Assembly: GCF_014646075.1 (NCBI RefSeq)
Contig: NZ_BMMT01000022.1
Coordinates: forward strand, 1-64,000
Length of the DNA: 64,000 bases
From: Saccharopolyspora thermophila
Lineage (GTDB): Bacteria; Actinomycetota; Actinomycetes; Mycobacteriales; Pseudonocardiaceae
Reading direction: 5' to 3'
Positions 50,493-60,986 of this stretch are shown piece by piece. The notes beneath the pieces are model-generated. The model did no database searches. It was not told where the DNA came from and saw only the letters and a program-made list of their open reading frames with translations. The stretch's first letter is position 1. Each line of letters begins with the position of its first letter. Both the position numbers and the translations under genes were made by a program.

Positions 50493-51394
50493 TCGACCCC
50501 CGTCGGCTGCAGGTCCTGCGCGCGCTCGCCGATCACGGCACGGTGCGAGCGGCGGCGGAAAAGCTGTATCTGACGCCGTCCGCGGTGTCGCAGCAGCTCA
50601 CCGCGTTGGAGCACGAGGTCGGGCAGGCGCTGCTGGTGCGGCAGGGGCGGCGGGTGCGGTTGACCGCGGCGGGTGAGCTGCTGGTGGAGCACGCCAAGGC
50701 GGTGCTGGCGGAGCTGGAGCGCGCGGAGGCGAGCCTGGCCGCGTGCGCGGGAGGTACCGTCGGCACCGTCGAGGTGGCGTCGTTCGCGTCGGCGATCACG
50801 CAGGTGGTCGCGCCGGCGATCGTGGCGCTGCGGGAGCGGGCGCCGGGGGTGCGGGTGCTGGTGCGCGACGCCGAGGCGCACAACAGCCTGGTGATGCTGC
50901 TGGCCGGGGAGATCGACATCGCGATCTCGATGGAGTACACCTCGACGTTGCAGGCCGATGCCCGGCGGGTGAGCCGTTTCCCGCTCTATGCCGAGCCGTT
51001 CGACGTGGTGCTGCCGCCGGAGCACCGGCTGGGCGCGGCCGCCGAGGTGGCGTTGGACGAGTTGCGCGACGAGGACTGGATCGCGCCGCTGCCCGGTAAC
51101 CCGTGCCGCGCGGTGGCGCAGGTGTCGTGCGAGAGCGCGGGTTTCCTGCCGCGGATCACGCACACGTCGGACGACTTCCACGCCGTCGTGGCGCTCGTGG
51201 CGGCGGGCACGGGGGTCGCCCTGGTGCCGCGCACCGCGATTTCCCATGAGCACGGCGCGGTCGCGCGGCCGGTTGCGGGCCGGGCCCCGACCCGCCGGGT
51301 GTTCGCGGCGGTGCAGTGCGGCCGGGAGGAGCATCCGCTCGTGCGCGTGGTCCTCGACGCACTGCTGGAGCAGCGCGCCCCCGCGATCGACTGA
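50489..51394 (+). CDS. LysR-family transcriptional regulator
   Basis: 301 residues from GTG 50489, overlapping the kbl stop (GTGA). The N-terminal helix-turn-helix is [20 protein letters not shown] with [20 protein letters not shown]. The type 2 periplasmic-binding-like effector domain has [20 protein letters not shown] and ends with [15 protein letters not shown]. Its place at the end of tdh-kbl suggests control of threonine catabolism, but LysR genes more often regulate a divergent neighbour; here the neighbour is the convergent hut operon. Confidence 0.88.
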   Translation: MIDPRRLQVLRALADHGTVRAAAEKLYLTPSAVSQQLTALEHEVGQALLVRQGRRVRLTAAGELLVEHAKAVLAELERAEASLAACAGGTVGTVEVASFASAITQVVAPAIVALRERAPGVRVLVRDAEAHNSLVMLLAGEIDIAISMEYTSTLQADARRVSRFPLYAEPFDVVLPPEHRLGAAAEVALDELRDEDWIAPLPGNPCRAVAQVSCESAGFLPRITHTSDDFHAVVALVAAGTGVALVPRTAISHEHGAVARPVAGRAPTRRVFAAVQCGREEHPLVRVVLDALLEQRAPAID

Positions 51395-51480
51395 ATCTGT
51401 CCACAGTGGTCATTGCGCGGCGGCCGGCACCGGGAATCCGGCGGTAACGGCGAGGTTGTGGAGCACGCGGGGACCTGCGC

Positions 51481-52638
51481 TCATCTGACGCGGGTGCCCC
51501 TGCGCCAGACGGCGTGGGTCAGCGGGACTCCGGGCCGGTATGCGAGCCAGGCCGCGCTGGGTGCGTCGAGGACGTGCACGTCCGCGCGGGCGCCCACGCG
51601 CAGGATGCCGACCGCACCGTCACCGGACTCGCGCCGCAGCGCCCGCGCTCCGCCCCACGTCGCGGCGCGCACGGCTTCGTCGATGCTCATCCGCATCTGC
51701 AGCACCGCGGTCGTCACGCAGAACGCCATGGATGACGTGTACGAGGACCCCGGGTTGCAGTTGGACGCCAGGGCCACGGTCGCGCCCGCGTCGAGCAGGG
51801 CCCGCGCGTTGGGCAGCGGTTGGCGCGTGGACATATCGCACGCGGGCAGCAGCGTCGCCACCGTGTCCGACCCCGCCAGGGCGTCCACATCGGACTCCGT
51901 GAGGTAGGTGCAGTGGTCCACGCTGGCGGCGCCGAGTTCGACCGCCAGCTGCACGCCCGGCCCCGGGGCGAGCTGGTTGCCGTGCACCCGCAGGCCCAGG
52001 CCGCGTTCCTTCGCCGCCACCAGCACCCGCCGCGACTGGTCGGCGTCGAAGGCGCCCGTCTCGCAGAACACGTCGCACCAGCCGACGTGCGGCGCCACCG
52101 CGTCGAGCATCTCGCCGCATACCAGGTCCACGTAGCGGTCCGCGTCCTCCCCGGGCGGGACGAGGTGGGCGCCGAGGAACGTCACCTCGTCGGCTTCCGC
52201 CGCGATGCGGGCCGCGCGCAGCTCGTCGGCGACGGTCAGCCCGTAGCCGGTCTTGGTCTCCACGTAGGTGGTGCCCTGCGCGGCGGCCTCGGCGAGGTGT
52301 TTGCGCAGGTTGGCCGCCAGCTCTGCGTCGCTGGCGGCACGCGTCGCCCGGACGGTCACCGCGATGCCGCCGGCCTGGTAGGGCTTGCCGTCCATCCGGG
52401 CGGCGAACTCGGCGGTGCGGTCCCCGGCAAAGACCAGGTGGGTGTGGCTGTCCACCCAGCCGGGCAGGACCGCGCGCCCGGCCACGTCCACCTGCTCGTC
52501 GGCTGCGGGGGCGCGCGAGGCGGGCCCGACCCAGGCGATCCGGTCGCCGTCGATGACCAGCGCGGCGTCGGTGAGCGCGCCCAGCTCCTCGTCGTTGGTC
52601 GTCAGCTCGCCGATGCCGGTGATGGCGGTGCTCGTCAT
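51481..52638 (-). CDS. hutI: Imidazolonepropionase
   Basis: 385 residues. The amidohydrolase metal site is [14 protein letters not shown]; substrate and metal residues lie in [52 protein letters not shown] and [13 protein letters not shown]. Hydrolyses imidazolone-5-propionate to N-formimino-L-glutamate, the third step of histidine breakdown. ATG 52638 follows GAGGATCC. It is the last gene of the hut operon, 44 bases after hutF, and convergent with the LysR gene. Confidence 0.95.
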   Translation of the reverse strand: MTSTAITGIGELTTNDEELGALTDAALVIDGDRIAWVGPASRAPAADEQVDVAGRAVLPGWVDSHTHLVFAGDRTAEFAARMDGKPYQAGGIAVTVRATRAASDAELAANLRKHLAEAAAQGTTYVETKTGYGLTVADELRAARIAAEADEVTFLGAHLVPPGEDADRYVDLVCGEMLDAVAPHVGWCDVFCETGAFDADQSRRVLVAAKERGLGLRVHGNQLAPGPGVQLAVELGAASVDHCTYLTESDVDALAGSDTVATLLPACDMSTRQPLPNARALLDAGATVALASNCNPGSSYTSSMAFCVTTAVLQMRMSIDEAVRAATWGGARALRRESGDGAVGILRVGARADVHVLDAPSAAWLAYRPGVPLTHAVWRRGTRVR

Positions 52639-52682
52639 CGTTGGATCCTCGTCGGTCGTAGGAGCGAAGACACGCGCGGGTT

Positions 52683-53999
52683 TCAGCCGCGTAGGGCGGT
52701 GATCGCGTCGTGCAGTTGCCGCGCCACGTCGATGGACTCGTGCGCGCCGTCGTGGACGATGCGGCGGCCGTCAACGAACACCTCCCGCACGTCGTCGGCG
52801 CGGGCGACGGCCGGGACGGCCTGCGGCGCGACCCCCGCCAGGCGGGGCGAGCCGAGGTCCACGGTGACGAAGTCGGCGCGGGCCCCGGTGTCGAGCCGGC
52901 CCGCGTCGGTCCAGCCGAGCGCCCGGTGTCCCGCCGCGGTGGCCGCCTCCAGCAGGTCACCGGCGGTGAAGTGGCCGCGGGTCTCGCTGTCCAGGCGCTG
53001 GTAGGACTCCACGGCCTGCACCTCGGCGAACGGGTCGATCACCGAGTGCCCGTCGCTGCCGACCGACAGCGGGCTGCCCGCGACGCGCAGTGCCGCGGCG
53101 GGGCCGATGCCGTCGGCGAGGTCGGCTTCGGTGGTCGGGCACAGGCACACACCGGTGCCGCTGCCGCCGAGCAGCGCCACGTCCGCCGCGGCGAGGTGCG
53201 TGGCGTGTACGGCGGTGACGTCGCAGCCCAGGACCCCGTGCGATTCCAGCAGTTGCGTCGGGGTGCGGCCGTGGGCGGCGAGGCACGCCTCGTTCTCCGC
53301 GCGCTGCTCCGACAGATGCAGGTGCAGCGGTGCTTCGGTCTTGCGCGCCCAGGCGGTCACCTCCGGGATCTGCTCGGCCGGCACCGCGCGGACGGAATGC
53401 AGTGCGGCACCGAGACGAACCCGGCTCCCGTCCAGTGTGGACTCGCTGAGGCGGTCGGCCCAGCCCGCCGCGTCGCCGTCGGAGAAGCGCAGCTGCACGC
53501 CGTGCAGCGGCCGGCCGAAACCGCCCGCCAGGTAGCAGGTGTCCAGCAGGGTCAGCCGGATGCCGACGTCCTGGGCCGCCTGCGCGAGGGCGTGGCCCAT
53601 GACGTTCGGGTCGGCGTAGCGGGCGCCGCCGGTGTCGTGGTGCACGTAGTGGAACTCGCCGACGCAGGTGATCCCGGCCGCCGCCATCTCGGCGTAGACG
53701 CCCAGCGCCAGCTGGTAGTAGCGGTCGGGGTCCAGCGCCGCGGCCACCTGGTACATCTGCTCGCGCCAGGTCCAGAACGTGCCGCGTGCTCCGGTGTTCC
53801 AGCCGCGCAGCGCCCGGTGAAACGCGTGCGAGTGCGCGTTCGCCATGCCCGGCAGGGTCAGGCCGGCGAGGCGTTGGGCGTGCTCGGGCGGGCGCTGCGC
53901 CGCGCCCACCCCGGTAATGCGGCCGTCGGTGACCTCGACGACCACGCCCGGCCGCGCGCCTTCGGGCAGCCAGGCCCATTCGCACCAGTAGGTCGTCAT
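52683..53999 (-). CDS. hutF: Formimidoylglutamate deiminase
   Basis: 438 residues. Amidohydrolase motifs: [16 protein letters not shown] (zinc-binding HxH), [30 protein letters not shown] and [22 protein letters not shown] is typical for HutF. It deiminates N-formimino-L-glutamate to N-formyl-L-glutamate and ammonia. ATG 53999 is taken (GGGGTGAG upstream); GTG 54008, overlapping the upstream stop, would add three residues. Its presence shows that the five-step hut route is used, so an N-formylglutamate hydrolase is also needed. Confidence 0.92.
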   Translation of the reverse strand: MTTYWCEWAWLPEGARPGVVVEVTDGRITGVGAAQRPPEHAQRLAGLTLPGMANAHSHAFHRALRGWNTGARGTFWTWREQMYQVAAALDPDRYYQLALGVYAEMAAAGITCVGEFHYVHHDTGGARYADPNVMGHALAQAAQDVGIRLTLLDTCYLAGGFGRPLHGVQLRFSDGDAAGWADRLSESTLDGSRVRLGAALHSVRAVPAEQIPEVTAWARKTEAPLHLHLSEQRAENEACLAAHGRTPTQLLESHGVLGCDVTAVHATHLAAADVALLGGSGTGVCLCPTTEADLADGIGPAAALRVAGSPLSVGSDGHSVIDPFAEVQAVESYQRLDSETRGHFTAGDLLEAATAAGHRALGWTDAGRLDTGARADFVTVDLGSPRLAGVAPQAVPAVARADDVREVFVDGRRIVHDGAHESIDVARQLHDAITALRG

Positions 54000-54004
54000 C
54001 CGTC

Positions 54005-55207
54005 TCACCCCGCCAGGTGTTCCAGGACGCGGGCGAGCGCCTGCGCCCCCGACTCGCAGTCGTCCGGTTCGGCGTGTTCCTCGGGCGCGTGGCTGATGCC
54101 CGTCGGGTTACGCACGAACAGCATCGCCGCGGGCACCTCGGCGGCGAGGACACCGGCGTCGTGCCCGGCCCCGGTGGGCAGGGCGGGCGCGCCGTCGAGC
54201 AGGCCGCTGAGCTGGTCGCGGAACGCGGTGTCGAAGTGCACGGTGTCCCCGTAGGACTCCTCGGTCACCGCCACGTCGCATCCTTCCGCGGCGGCGAATT
54301 CTCGTGCCAGCGCGGAGAGTTCGGTGACCATGGCGCGGGTCGAGCGGTCCTCGGGGGACCGCGCGTCCAGCCATACGTCCACTGTAGAGGGGATGACGTT
54401 GGTGCCGCCTGGGTTGGGCACCAGGCGGCCCACCGTGGCCCGCCCGCCCTCGGTGCCCGCGGCCACCCGGCGCGCCTCCAGCACCAACCGCGAGGCGGGC
54501 AGCATCGGGTCGCGCCGGTCGCCGATCAGGGTCGCGCCCGCGTGGTTGCCCTGGCCGTGGAACCGGAACCGCCACCGGCCGTGCGCGAGGATCGACGACG
54601 CCACCGCCACCGGCCGGTCCAGGTCGACCAGGCCGCGGCCCTGCTCCACGTGCAGCTCGACGAACTGCCCGATGCGCCGCAGCGCCTCCTCGTCGCACCC
54701 CAGCCGCGCGGGATCGGCGCCGAAGGAGCGCACCGCTTCGGCGAGCGTCACGCCGTCGGGGTCGCGCAGGGCCAGTGCGCGGTCACGGTCGATCGTGCCC
54801 GCCAGCAGCCGCGAACCCAGGCACGGAACGCCGAACCGGCCGCCCTCCTCCTCGGCGAACACCACCACAGCCAGCGGACGCCGCGGCTGGAAATCCCGGG
54901 CGCGCAGCAGATCCACGGCGCTCAACGCGCTGACCACGCCCAGCGGGCCGTCGAAGGCACCACCGCCGGGCACCGAGTCCAGGTGGCTGCCGGTGACCAC
55001 CGCGTCGTCACCCGGCTCGCCCCACCACGCCCAGATGTTGGTGTTGCGGTCGGCCTCCACCCGCAGGCCGCGGGCCTCGGCCTGCTCGGTGAACCACTCC
55101 CGCAACTGCCGCTCGGCGTCGTCGAAGACGTGCCGCGAGTAGCCGCCCCGCCGCCGGTCGACACCCACCTCGGCGATGGCCGCCATCAACTCGTTCGGAC
55201 CCGCCAC
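54005..55207 (-). CDS. M20-family amidohydrolase (allantoate amidohydrolase/ureidopropionase-like)
   Basis: 400 residues. Metal-binding motifs GSHLDSVPGGGAFDGPLG and VVFAEEEGGRFGVPCLGSRL, ELHVEQG, and the late PTGAGHDAGVLA and RNPTGISHAPEE, all of the AllC/hydantoinase-carbamoylase type. Annotation by similarity would be allantoate amidohydrolase, yet it sits between hutU and hutF, which it overlaps by four bases. hutG is absent from the cluster, so this enzyme may hydrolyse N-formyl-L-glutamate to glutamate and formate. That role is inferred from context only. GTG 55207 follows GTGAGGAG. Confidence 0.85.
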   Translation of the reverse strand: MAGPNELMAAIAEVGVDRRRGGYSRHVFDDAERQLREWFTEQAEARGLRVEADRNTNIWAWWGEPGDDAVVTGSHLDSVPGGGAFDGPLGVVSALSAVDLLRARDFQPRRPLAVVVFAEEEGGRFGVPCLGSRLLAGTIDRDRALALRDPDGVTLAEAVRSFGADPARLGCDEEALRRIGQFVELHVEQGRGLVDLDRPVAVASSILAHGRWRFRFHGQGNHAGATLIGDRRDPMLPASRLVLEARRVAAGTEGGRATVGRLVPNPGGTNVIPSTVDVWLDARSPEDRSTRAMVTELSALAREFAAAEGCDVAVTEESYGDTVHFDTAFRDQLSGLLDGAPALPTGAGHDAGVLAAEVPAAMLFVRNPTGISHAPEEHAEPDDCESGAQALARVLEHLAG

Positions 55208-55254
55208 ACCTGCTCCTCACTCCACGTCACCAGCACCGCGCATTCCCGCCCCGG

Positions 55255-56907
55255 TCACACCAACGGAGTGCGGACGCCGCGTTCGGCGGCGACCTGCTCG
55301 GCCCGCTCGTATCCCGCGTCGACGTGCCGGATCACGCCCATGCCCGGATCGTTGGTCAGCACCCGCTCCAGCTTCTGCGCCGCCAGCCCGGTGCCGTCGG
55401 CGACGCTGACCTGCCCGGCGTGCAGCGACCGGCCCATGCCGACCCCGCCACCGTGGTGCAGCGACACCCAGGTGGCCCCGGACGCCGTGTTGACCAGGGC
55501 GTTGAGCAGCGGCCAGTCCGCGACCGCGTCGGAGGTGTCGGCCATCGCCTCGGTCTCCCGGTACGGGGAGGCCACCGACCCGCAGTCGAGGTGGTCGCGG
55601 CCGAGCACCACCGGCGCCCGCAGCTCCCCGGACGCCACCATCTCGTTGAACCGCAGCCCCGCCTTGGCGCGCTCGCCGTAGCCGAGCCAGCAGATCCGCG
55701 CGGGCAGGCCCTGGAAGGACACCTTCTCCCCGGCCAGCCGGATCCACCGCGCCAGGTGCTCGTCCTCCCCGAACAGCTCCAGGATCGCCCGGTCGGTCCG
55801 GGCGATGTCGGCCGGGTCACCGGACAGCGCCGCCCACCGGAACGGGCCCTTGCCCTCGCAGAACAGCGGCCGGATGTAGGCGGGCACGAACCCGGGGTAG
55901 GCGAAGGCCCGCTCGTAGCCGCCGAGCTGCGCCTCGCCGCGCAGCGAGTTGCCGTAGTCGAAGACCTCCGCACCGGCGTCGAGGAACCCGACCATCGCCT
56001 CGACGTGCCTGGCCATCGAGTCCCGGGCCCGCTCGGTGAACTCGTCGGGTTTGCTGGCCGCGTAGTCGTCCCAGTCCTCCAGGGCGACGCCCAGCGGCAG
56101 GTACGACAGCGGGTCGTGCGCGGAGGTCTGGTCGGTGACGATGTCCACCGGGACGCCGCGCCGCAGCAGCTCCGGCAGCACCTCCGCGGCGTTGCCGATC
56201 AACCCCACCGAGTGCGCCCGCCTCTGCTGCTTGGCCGCCACCGCCTTGTCGATGGCGTCGTCGATGCCGTCGGCCACCTCGTCGAGGTAGCCGTGCCGGA
56301 CGCGGCGGTGCGCGCGTTCCGGATCGCACTCGACGATTAGCGCCGCGCCCTCGTTCATGGTCACCGCGAGCGGCTGCGCGCCGCCCATGCCGCCGAGCCC
56401 GGCGGTGACGGTCAGCGTGCCGGCCAGGGTGCCGCCGAACTTCGTGCGGGCCACCGCGCCGAAGGTTTCGTAGGTGCCCTGCAGGATGCCCTGGGTGCCG
56501 ATGTAGATCCACGATCCGGCGGTCATCTGGCCGTACATCATCAGCCCGAGCGCGTCGAGGCGGCGGAACTCCGACCAGTTCGCCCAGTCGCCGACCAGGT
56601 TGGAGTTGGCGATCAGCACCCGCGGCGCCCACTCGTGGGTGCGCAGCACCCCGACGGGCTTGCCGGACTGCACCAGCAGCGTCTCGTCCTCGCGCAGGTC
56701 GGTGAGCTCGCGGACGATCGCGTCGAAGCAGGCCCAGTTGCGCGCGGCCTTGCCGGTGCCGCCGTAGACGACCAGGTCGTCGGGCCGCTCGGCGACCTCG
56801 GGGTCGAGGTTGTTCATCAGCATCCGCAGCGGTGCTTCGGTGCTCCAGCCGCGCGCGGTCAGGGTCGTGCCGCGCGGGGCCCGCACGGTTCGTGCTTCAG
56901 CGGTCAT
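55255..56907 (-). CDS. hutU: Urocanate hydratase
   Basis: 550 residues, normal length. Signatures include [52 protein letters not shown], the NAD-binding [17 protein letters not shown] and GNSLRGEAQ. It converts urocanate to imidazolone propionate using tightly bound NAD. ATG 56907 follows GGAGGGTGGC. It lies 76 bases after hutH; a tract with ACTGTGTACT in that gap might hold an internal promoter, but nothing firm is seen. Confidence 0.96.
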   Translation of the reverse strand: MTAEARTVRAPRGTTLTARGWSTEAPLRMLMNNLDPEVAERPDDLVVYGGTGKAARNWACFDAIVRELTDLREDETLLVQSGKPVGVLRTHEWAPRVLIANSNLVGDWANWSEFRRLDALGLMMYGQMTAGSWIYIGTQGILQGTYETFGAVARTKFGGTLAGTLTVTAGLGGMGGAQPLAVTMNEGAALIVECDPERAHRRVRHGYLDEVADGIDDAIDKAVAAKQQRRAHSVGLIGNAAEVLPELLRRGVPVDIVTDQTSAHDPLSYLPLGVALEDWDDYAASKPDEFTERARDSMARHVEAMVGFLDAGAEVFDYGNSLRGEAQLGGYERAFAYPGFVPAYIRPLFCEGKGPFRWAALSGDPADIARTDRAILELFGEDEHLARWIRLAGEKVSFQGLPARICWLGYGERAKAGLRFNEMVASGELRAPVVLGRDHLDCGSVASPYRETEAMADTSDAVADWPLLNALVNTASGATWVSLHHGGGVGMGRSLHAGQVSVADGTGLAAQKLERVLTNDPGMGVIRHVDAGYERAEQVAAERGVRTPLV

Positions 56908-56983
56908 GCCACCCTCCGGTCCACTGTGTACTGCGGGACACCCGCACCCGGTCGGCTCACATGAGCGAGAGTTGGAACACCGC

Positions 56984-58537
56984 TCATGACTCCTCCAGGG
57001 CGGAGTCCACGAATCCGGCGGCGGTGGCGCGCACCGCGCCGGAGCGGATCAGGTCCTCGGCCGCGGCGATCTCCGGCGCGATGTGGCGGTCCGCGCCCGG
57101 GCCGGGCACGCGGCCGCGCAGCAGGTCGCGGACCGCGGCGGTGGCCGGGGCCGGGGTCAGCGGGGCGCGCAGGTCCAGGGCGCGGGCCGCGGTGAGCAGT
57201 TCGACGGCGAGCACGGTTGTCAGCCCGTCGATGCCGCGGCGCAGCTTGCGCGCCGCCGACCAGCCCATCGACACGTGGTCCTCCTGCATGGCGCTGGTGG
57301 GGATGGAGTCCACCGACGCCGGAACCGCCAGCCGCTTCAGCTCCGACACCAGCCCGGCCTGCGTGTAGTGGGCGATCATGTGCCCCGAGTCCACGCCCGG
57401 GTCGTCGGCCAGGAACGCGGGCAGTCCGTGCGAGCGGGCCACGTCGAGCATCCGGTCGGTGCGGCGTTCGGCCATGCTCGCCACGTCGGCGAGCGGGATG
57501 GCCAGGAAGTCCAGCACGTAGGCCAGCGGGGCGCCGTGGAAGTTGCCGTTGGACTCCACGCGTCCGTCCTCGAGCACCACCGGGTTGTCGATGGCGGCGG
57601 CGAGTTCGCGATCGGCCACGGTTTCGGCGTGGGCGACGGTGTCCCGGGCCGCGCCGTGCACCTGCGGGGCGCAGCGCAGCGAGTAGGCGTCCTGCACCCG
57701 GGTGCAGTCGGGGCCCCGGTGGCTGGCCACGATCTCCGAACCCGACAGCAGCGCCGCCATCCGGGCCGCGGACACCGCCTGGCCGGGGTGCGGGCGCAGC
57801 TGCTGCAGGTCGGCGGCGAAGACCCGGTCGGTGCCCAGCAGCGCCTCCACGCTCATCGCCGCGGTCACGTCGGCCACGTCGAGCAGGGCGGACAGGTCGT
57901 GTGCGGCGAGCACGAGCATGCCCAGCATGCCGTCGGTGCCGTTGGTCAGCGCCAGGCCCTCCTTCTCGGCCAGCGAGACCGGCTCGATGCCCGCCTCGGC
58001 GAGCGCCTCCGCGGCCGGGCGGCGGCGGCCGGCGGCGTCGAACACCTCGCCCTCGCCGATGAGGGCCAGCGCCACGGACGCCAACGGCGCGAGGTCACCG
58101 GAGCAGCCGAGGGAGCCGAACTCGTGCACCACCGGCACGATCCCGGCGTTGAGCAGCGCCACCAGCGCGTGCGCGGTCTCCGGCCGGACCCCGGTGCGGC
58201 CGGTGGCGATGGTGTGCAGGCGCAGCAGCATCTGCGCGCGCACCACCTCCGGTTCGACGGCCGCTCCGGCGCCCGCGGCGTGCGAGCGCACGAAGGACTG
58301 CTGGAGGGCGGCGCGCCGGTCGGTCGGGATGTGCCGGACGGCCAGCGCGCCGAAACCGGTCGAGACCCCGTAGACGGGCCGCTGCTCGGCGGCGAGCGCG
58401 TCGATGTGTTTGCGGGTCGCCGCGATGCCCTGCTCGGCGAGCTGGGTCAGGGCCACCTGGGCGCCGCCACGGGCGACCTGGACCACCTGGTCGCGGCGCA
58501 GCGGTTCCGGGCCGACGTCGAGCACGTTGTCCTGCAT
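56984..58537 (-). CDS. hutH: Histidine ammonia-lyase
   Basis: 517 residues. It carries [18 protein letters not shown] near the start, [13 protein letters not shown] for the MIO cofactor, [26 protein letters not shown] and a [13 protein letters not shown] end. The MIO tripeptide reads Cys-Ser-Gly here instead of the usual Ala-Ser-Gly; I recall the same in Streptomyces enzymes, so it is probably functional. It releases ammonia from L-histidine to give urocanate. ATG 58537 with GGAG nearby. First gene of the hut operon, divergent from the IclR regulator. Confidence 0.95.
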   Translation of the reverse strand: MQDNVLDVGPEPLRRDQVVQVARGGAQVALTQLAEQGIAATRKHIDALAAEQRPVYGVSTGFGALAVRHIPTDRRAALQQSFVRSHAAGAGAAVEPEVVRAQMLLRLHTIATGRTGVRPETAHALVALLNAGIVPVVHEFGSLGCSGDLAPLASVALALIGEGEVFDAAGRRRPAAEALAEAGIEPVSLAEKEGLALTNGTDGMLGMLVLAAHDLSALLDVADVTAAMSVEALLGTDRVFAADLQQLRPHPGQAVSAARMAALLSGSEIVASHRGPDCTRVQDAYSLRCAPQVHGAARDTVAHAETVADRELAAAIDNPVVLEDGRVESNGNFHGAPLAYVLDFLAIPLADVASMAERRTDRMLDVARSHGLPAFLADDPGVDSGHMIAHYTQAGLVSELKRLAVPASVDSIPTSAMQEDHVSMGWSAARKLRRGIDGLTTVLAVELLTAARALDLRAPLTPAPATAAVRDLLRGRVPGPGADRHIAPEIAAAEDLIRSGAVRATAAGFVDSALEES

Positions 58538-58591
58538 GACTCCATCCCAGCGCCGCTGCCGCGCTGGCTGAAGCCCGGATAGGGTGAGAGT

Positions 58592-58607
58592 GTCTGAGAT
58601 ACCAGAC
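58592..58607. promoter_or_regulatory. Candidate operator between hutH and the IclR gene
   Basis: GTCTGAGATACCAGAC has GTCTG/CAGAC arms with a six-base, nearly symmetric centre. It lies 12 bases before the IclR start codon and 54 bases before hutH, suited to control of both. Inference from symmetry and position. Confidence 0.5.
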
Positions 58608-58619
58608 GGGAGGTCGCAG

Positions 58620-59411
58620 ATGGGTGGCAGCAGCGACGTCCCGGCGCTGCGGCGGGGGTTGGCGATCCTGCAGGTGCTGGCGGGGCGGGCGGGACCGGTG
58701 TCGGCCAGCGTCATCGCCCGCGAGCTCGGCCTGCCCCGCTCGACGACCTACCACCTGCTGGCGGAGCTGGTGTCGGCCGGGTTCGCGATCCACCTGCCGG
58801 AGGAGCGGCGCTACGGGCTGGGCATGGCGGCCTTCGAACTCGGCTCGGCCTACCTGCGGCACGACCCGTTGGAACGTCTCGCCGGGCCGCTGCTGCGGCG
58901 GCTGGTGGACCAGGTGGGCCGCACCGCGCACCTGGGCGTGCTGCACGCGGGCGAGTCGCTGTATCTGATCAAGGAGCGGCCGTCCCAGCCGCAGACGCTG
59001 GTCACCGACGTGGGGGTGCGGCTGCCCGCGCAGCTGACCGCGTCGGGGCGCGCGATGCTGGCGCACCTGCCCGCCGCGCACGTGCGGGCCCTGCTGCCCT
59101 CGCGGGAGCAGTTCGTGCTGCGCACCGACCGGGGCCCGCGGAACCTGCCGGAACTGCGCCGCCTGCTGGCGGCCGAGCGCCGCCGCGGCTGGGCGGTGGA
59201 GGACGGTTACGTGACGGCGGGTTTCGCCTCGGTGGCCTGCGCGGTGTTCGACCACTCGGCCCGGCCGATCGCCTCGATCAGCGTCACCTTCCGCCATTTC
59301 TGCGACACCCCGGACGGCACCGAGTGCGGCAACACCTGGCCGGAGCTGGCGGAGCAGGTCCGGCGCACGGCGGCGGAACTGACCACCCGCATCAGCGGGC
59401 GCACCGCCTGA
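58620..59411 (+). CDS. IclR-family regulator, probable hut repressor
   Basis: 263 residues from ATG 58620 (GGGAGG upstream). Winged helix: LRRGLAILQVLAGRAGPVSA, VIARELGLPRSTTYHLLAEL. The C-terminal effector domain has GRTAHLGVLHAGESLYLIKE and LPAQLTASGRAMLAHLP, with VEDGYVTAGFASVACAVFD near the end. It is divergent from hutH with a palindrome between, so histidine catabolism is its likely target, probably sensing urocanate or histidine. It ends 16 bases from the convergent solute-binding protein gene. Confidence 0.88.
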   Translation: MGGSSDVPALRRGLAILQVLAGRAGPVSASVIARELGLPRSTTYHLLAELVSAGFAIHLPEERRYGLGMAAFELGSAYLRHDPLERLAGPLLRRLVDQVGRTAHLGVLHAGESLYLIKERPSQPQTLVTDVGVRLPAQLTASGRAMLAHLPAAHVRALLPSREQFVLRTDRGPRNLPELRRLLAAERRRGWAVEDGYVTAGFASVACAVFDHSARPIASISVTFRHFCDTPDGTECGNTWPELAEQVRRTAAELTTRISGRTA

Positions 59412-59427
59412 CGCGCCGCCGGGGTGG

Positions 59428-60306
59428 TCAGCGGCCGAGCGTGGCGACGAACTCCTTGGCGACGTCCGCCGGGTTGGCCTTGTCCACCTCCAGGCGGCGG
59501 TTGAGCTCGGTGAGCTTGGCGGTGTCGAGCGCGCGGGAGACCCGGTTCAGCGCGTCCGCCTGCTGCGGCGTCAGCGCGCCCTTGTGGACCAGCGGGACCA
59601 CGTTCTGTGCCGGGAACATGTGCTTCGGGTCCGCCAGCGGCACCAGGTTGTTCACCGCGATCTGGGACGAGGTGGTGAACAGGTTCGCCACCTGGATCTG
59701 GTTGCTGGTCAACGCGTCCACCGTGATGGTGCCCGCCTCCACGCTGCGGATCTCCTTGAACCGGCAGCCGTAGTCCACGGCGATCCTGGCCTCCCACCGC
59801 GACTTCCACTCGGCGGGCGCGCCGAGCACGAACTCGCCACAGCGCGGCCCCAGATCGGCCATCGACCGCACCCCGGTCGCGGCCGTCGCGGCGGTCACCG
59901 CCAGCACGTCGGAGTCCTCCGCCGGGGACGGCTCCAGCAGCTCCATGTCCGGCCCGACAGCGCCCTGGAGCTGGTCGTAGACCTGCTGGGACTCGGTGGC
60001 GGACGACTGGGGGTCGAGGTACTCCAGCAGGTTGCCGGTGTAGTCGGGCACCACGGCCAGCTCACCGTTGCGGACCGCGTTGACGTAGAACTCGCGAGCC
60101 CCGATGCGCGGCCGGGTCTCCACCTGCGCCCCGGTGGTTTTCAGCGCCTCCGCGTAGATGTGCATCAGCAGCTCGCTTTCGGCGAAGTCGGCCGAGCCGA
60201 CCACCAGCGCACCGCCCTGCTCCCGGTTGGCCTCCAACGGGTCCCGCGCGCCGCAGCCGGTCAGCAGCAGAACGGCCGCGGCCACGCCCGCCAGCAAGCG
60301 CCTCAT
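59428..60306 (-). CDS. Glycine betaine/choline-type substrate-binding lipoprotein (OpuC family)
   Basis: 292 residues. Lipoprotein signal MRRLLAGVAAAVLLLTGCG with lipobox LTGC. The OpuAC domain follows: GGALVVGSADFAESELLMHI, PDYTGNLLEYL, LEPSPAEDSDVLAVT and NLVPLADPKHMFPAQNVVPL. It binds a quaternary amine (betaine, choline or carnitine) outside the membrane. ATG 60306 shares one base with the upstream permease stop; GGAGG precedes. It is last in an ATPase-permease-permease-binding protein operon. Exact ligand not decided. Confidence 0.9.
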   Translation of the reverse strand: MRRLLAGVAAAVLLLTGCGARDPLEANREQGGALVVGSADFAESELLMHIYAEALKTTGAQVETRPRIGAREFYVNAVRNGELAVVPDYTGNLLEYLDPQSSATESQQVYDQLQGAVGPDMELLEPSPAEDSDVLAVTAATAATGVRSMADLGPRCGEFVLGAPAEWKSRWEARIAVDYGCRFKEIRSVEAGTITVDALTSNQIQVANLFTTSSQIAVNNLVPLADPKHMFPAQNVVPLVHKGALTPQQADALNRVSRALDTAKLTELNRRLEVDKANPADVAKEFVATLGR

Positions 60307-60986
60307 CAATCCCTACCTCCTCGTCGGGCGGCCAGCACCAGGCCGCGCGGCACCAGCAACCGCGTCGCACCGGCCAACACCAGGTCCAGCAGCACCGCCA
60401 GCACCGCGATCGCGATCGCCGCCGACGCCATCTGCGCGTAGTCGCTGATCTTCAACCCGTCCAGCAGGATTCGGCCCAGCCCGCCGAGCCCCACGTAGGC
60501 AGCGACCGCCGCGGTGGCCACCACCTGCAACATCGCGCTGCGCACCCCGCCGAGCACCAGCGGCAGCGCGGTGGGCAGCTCGACCTGCCACAGGCGCTGC
60601 GCGGACGTCATGCCCACGCCCCTGGCCGCGTCGACCGCGTCGGCCGGGGCGTTGCGGACACCGGCGTAGGCGCCGGAGAGGATCGCCGGGACGGCCAGCA
60701 CCACGAGCCCGGCCAGCGCGGGCGCCTCGCCCAGCCCGAAGCCGAGCACCAAAAGCGTCACCAGGCCCAGCGTGGGCAGCGCGCGCATCGCGTTGCTCAG
60801 CCCCACCACGACCACCGAACCCCGCCCGGTGTGTCCGATGTAGACGCCCAGGGGCACGGCGATCAGTGCCGCGACGGTCACCGAGAGCACGCAGTAGTAC
60901 AGGTGGCGGAGGGTCTGTGCCAGCAGGCCGCCCGGCCCGGTCCAGTGCGCCGGGTCGGTCAGCCAGATGACGATCTCGTCGATCAT
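60306..60986 (-). CDS. Betaine/choline ABC transporter permease
   Basis: 226 residues with five to six membrane helices and the binding-protein-dependent permease EAA loop (AARGVGMTSAQRLWQVELPT, then ALPLVLGGVRSAM). ATG 60986 overlaps the previous permease stop by four bases (ATGA). It forms the channel with the second permease. Confidence 0.88.
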   Translation of the reverse strand: MIDEIVIWLTDPAHWTGPGGLLAQTLRHLYYCVLSVTVAALIAVPLGVYIGHTGRGSVVVVGLSNAMRALPTLGLVTLLVLGFGLGEAPALAGLVVLAVPAILSGAYAGVRNAPADAVDAARGVGMTSAQRLWQVELPTALPLVLGGVRSAMLQVVATAAVAAYVGLGGLGRILLDGLKISDYAQMASAAIAIAVLAVLLDLVLAGATRLLVPRGLVLAARRGGRD

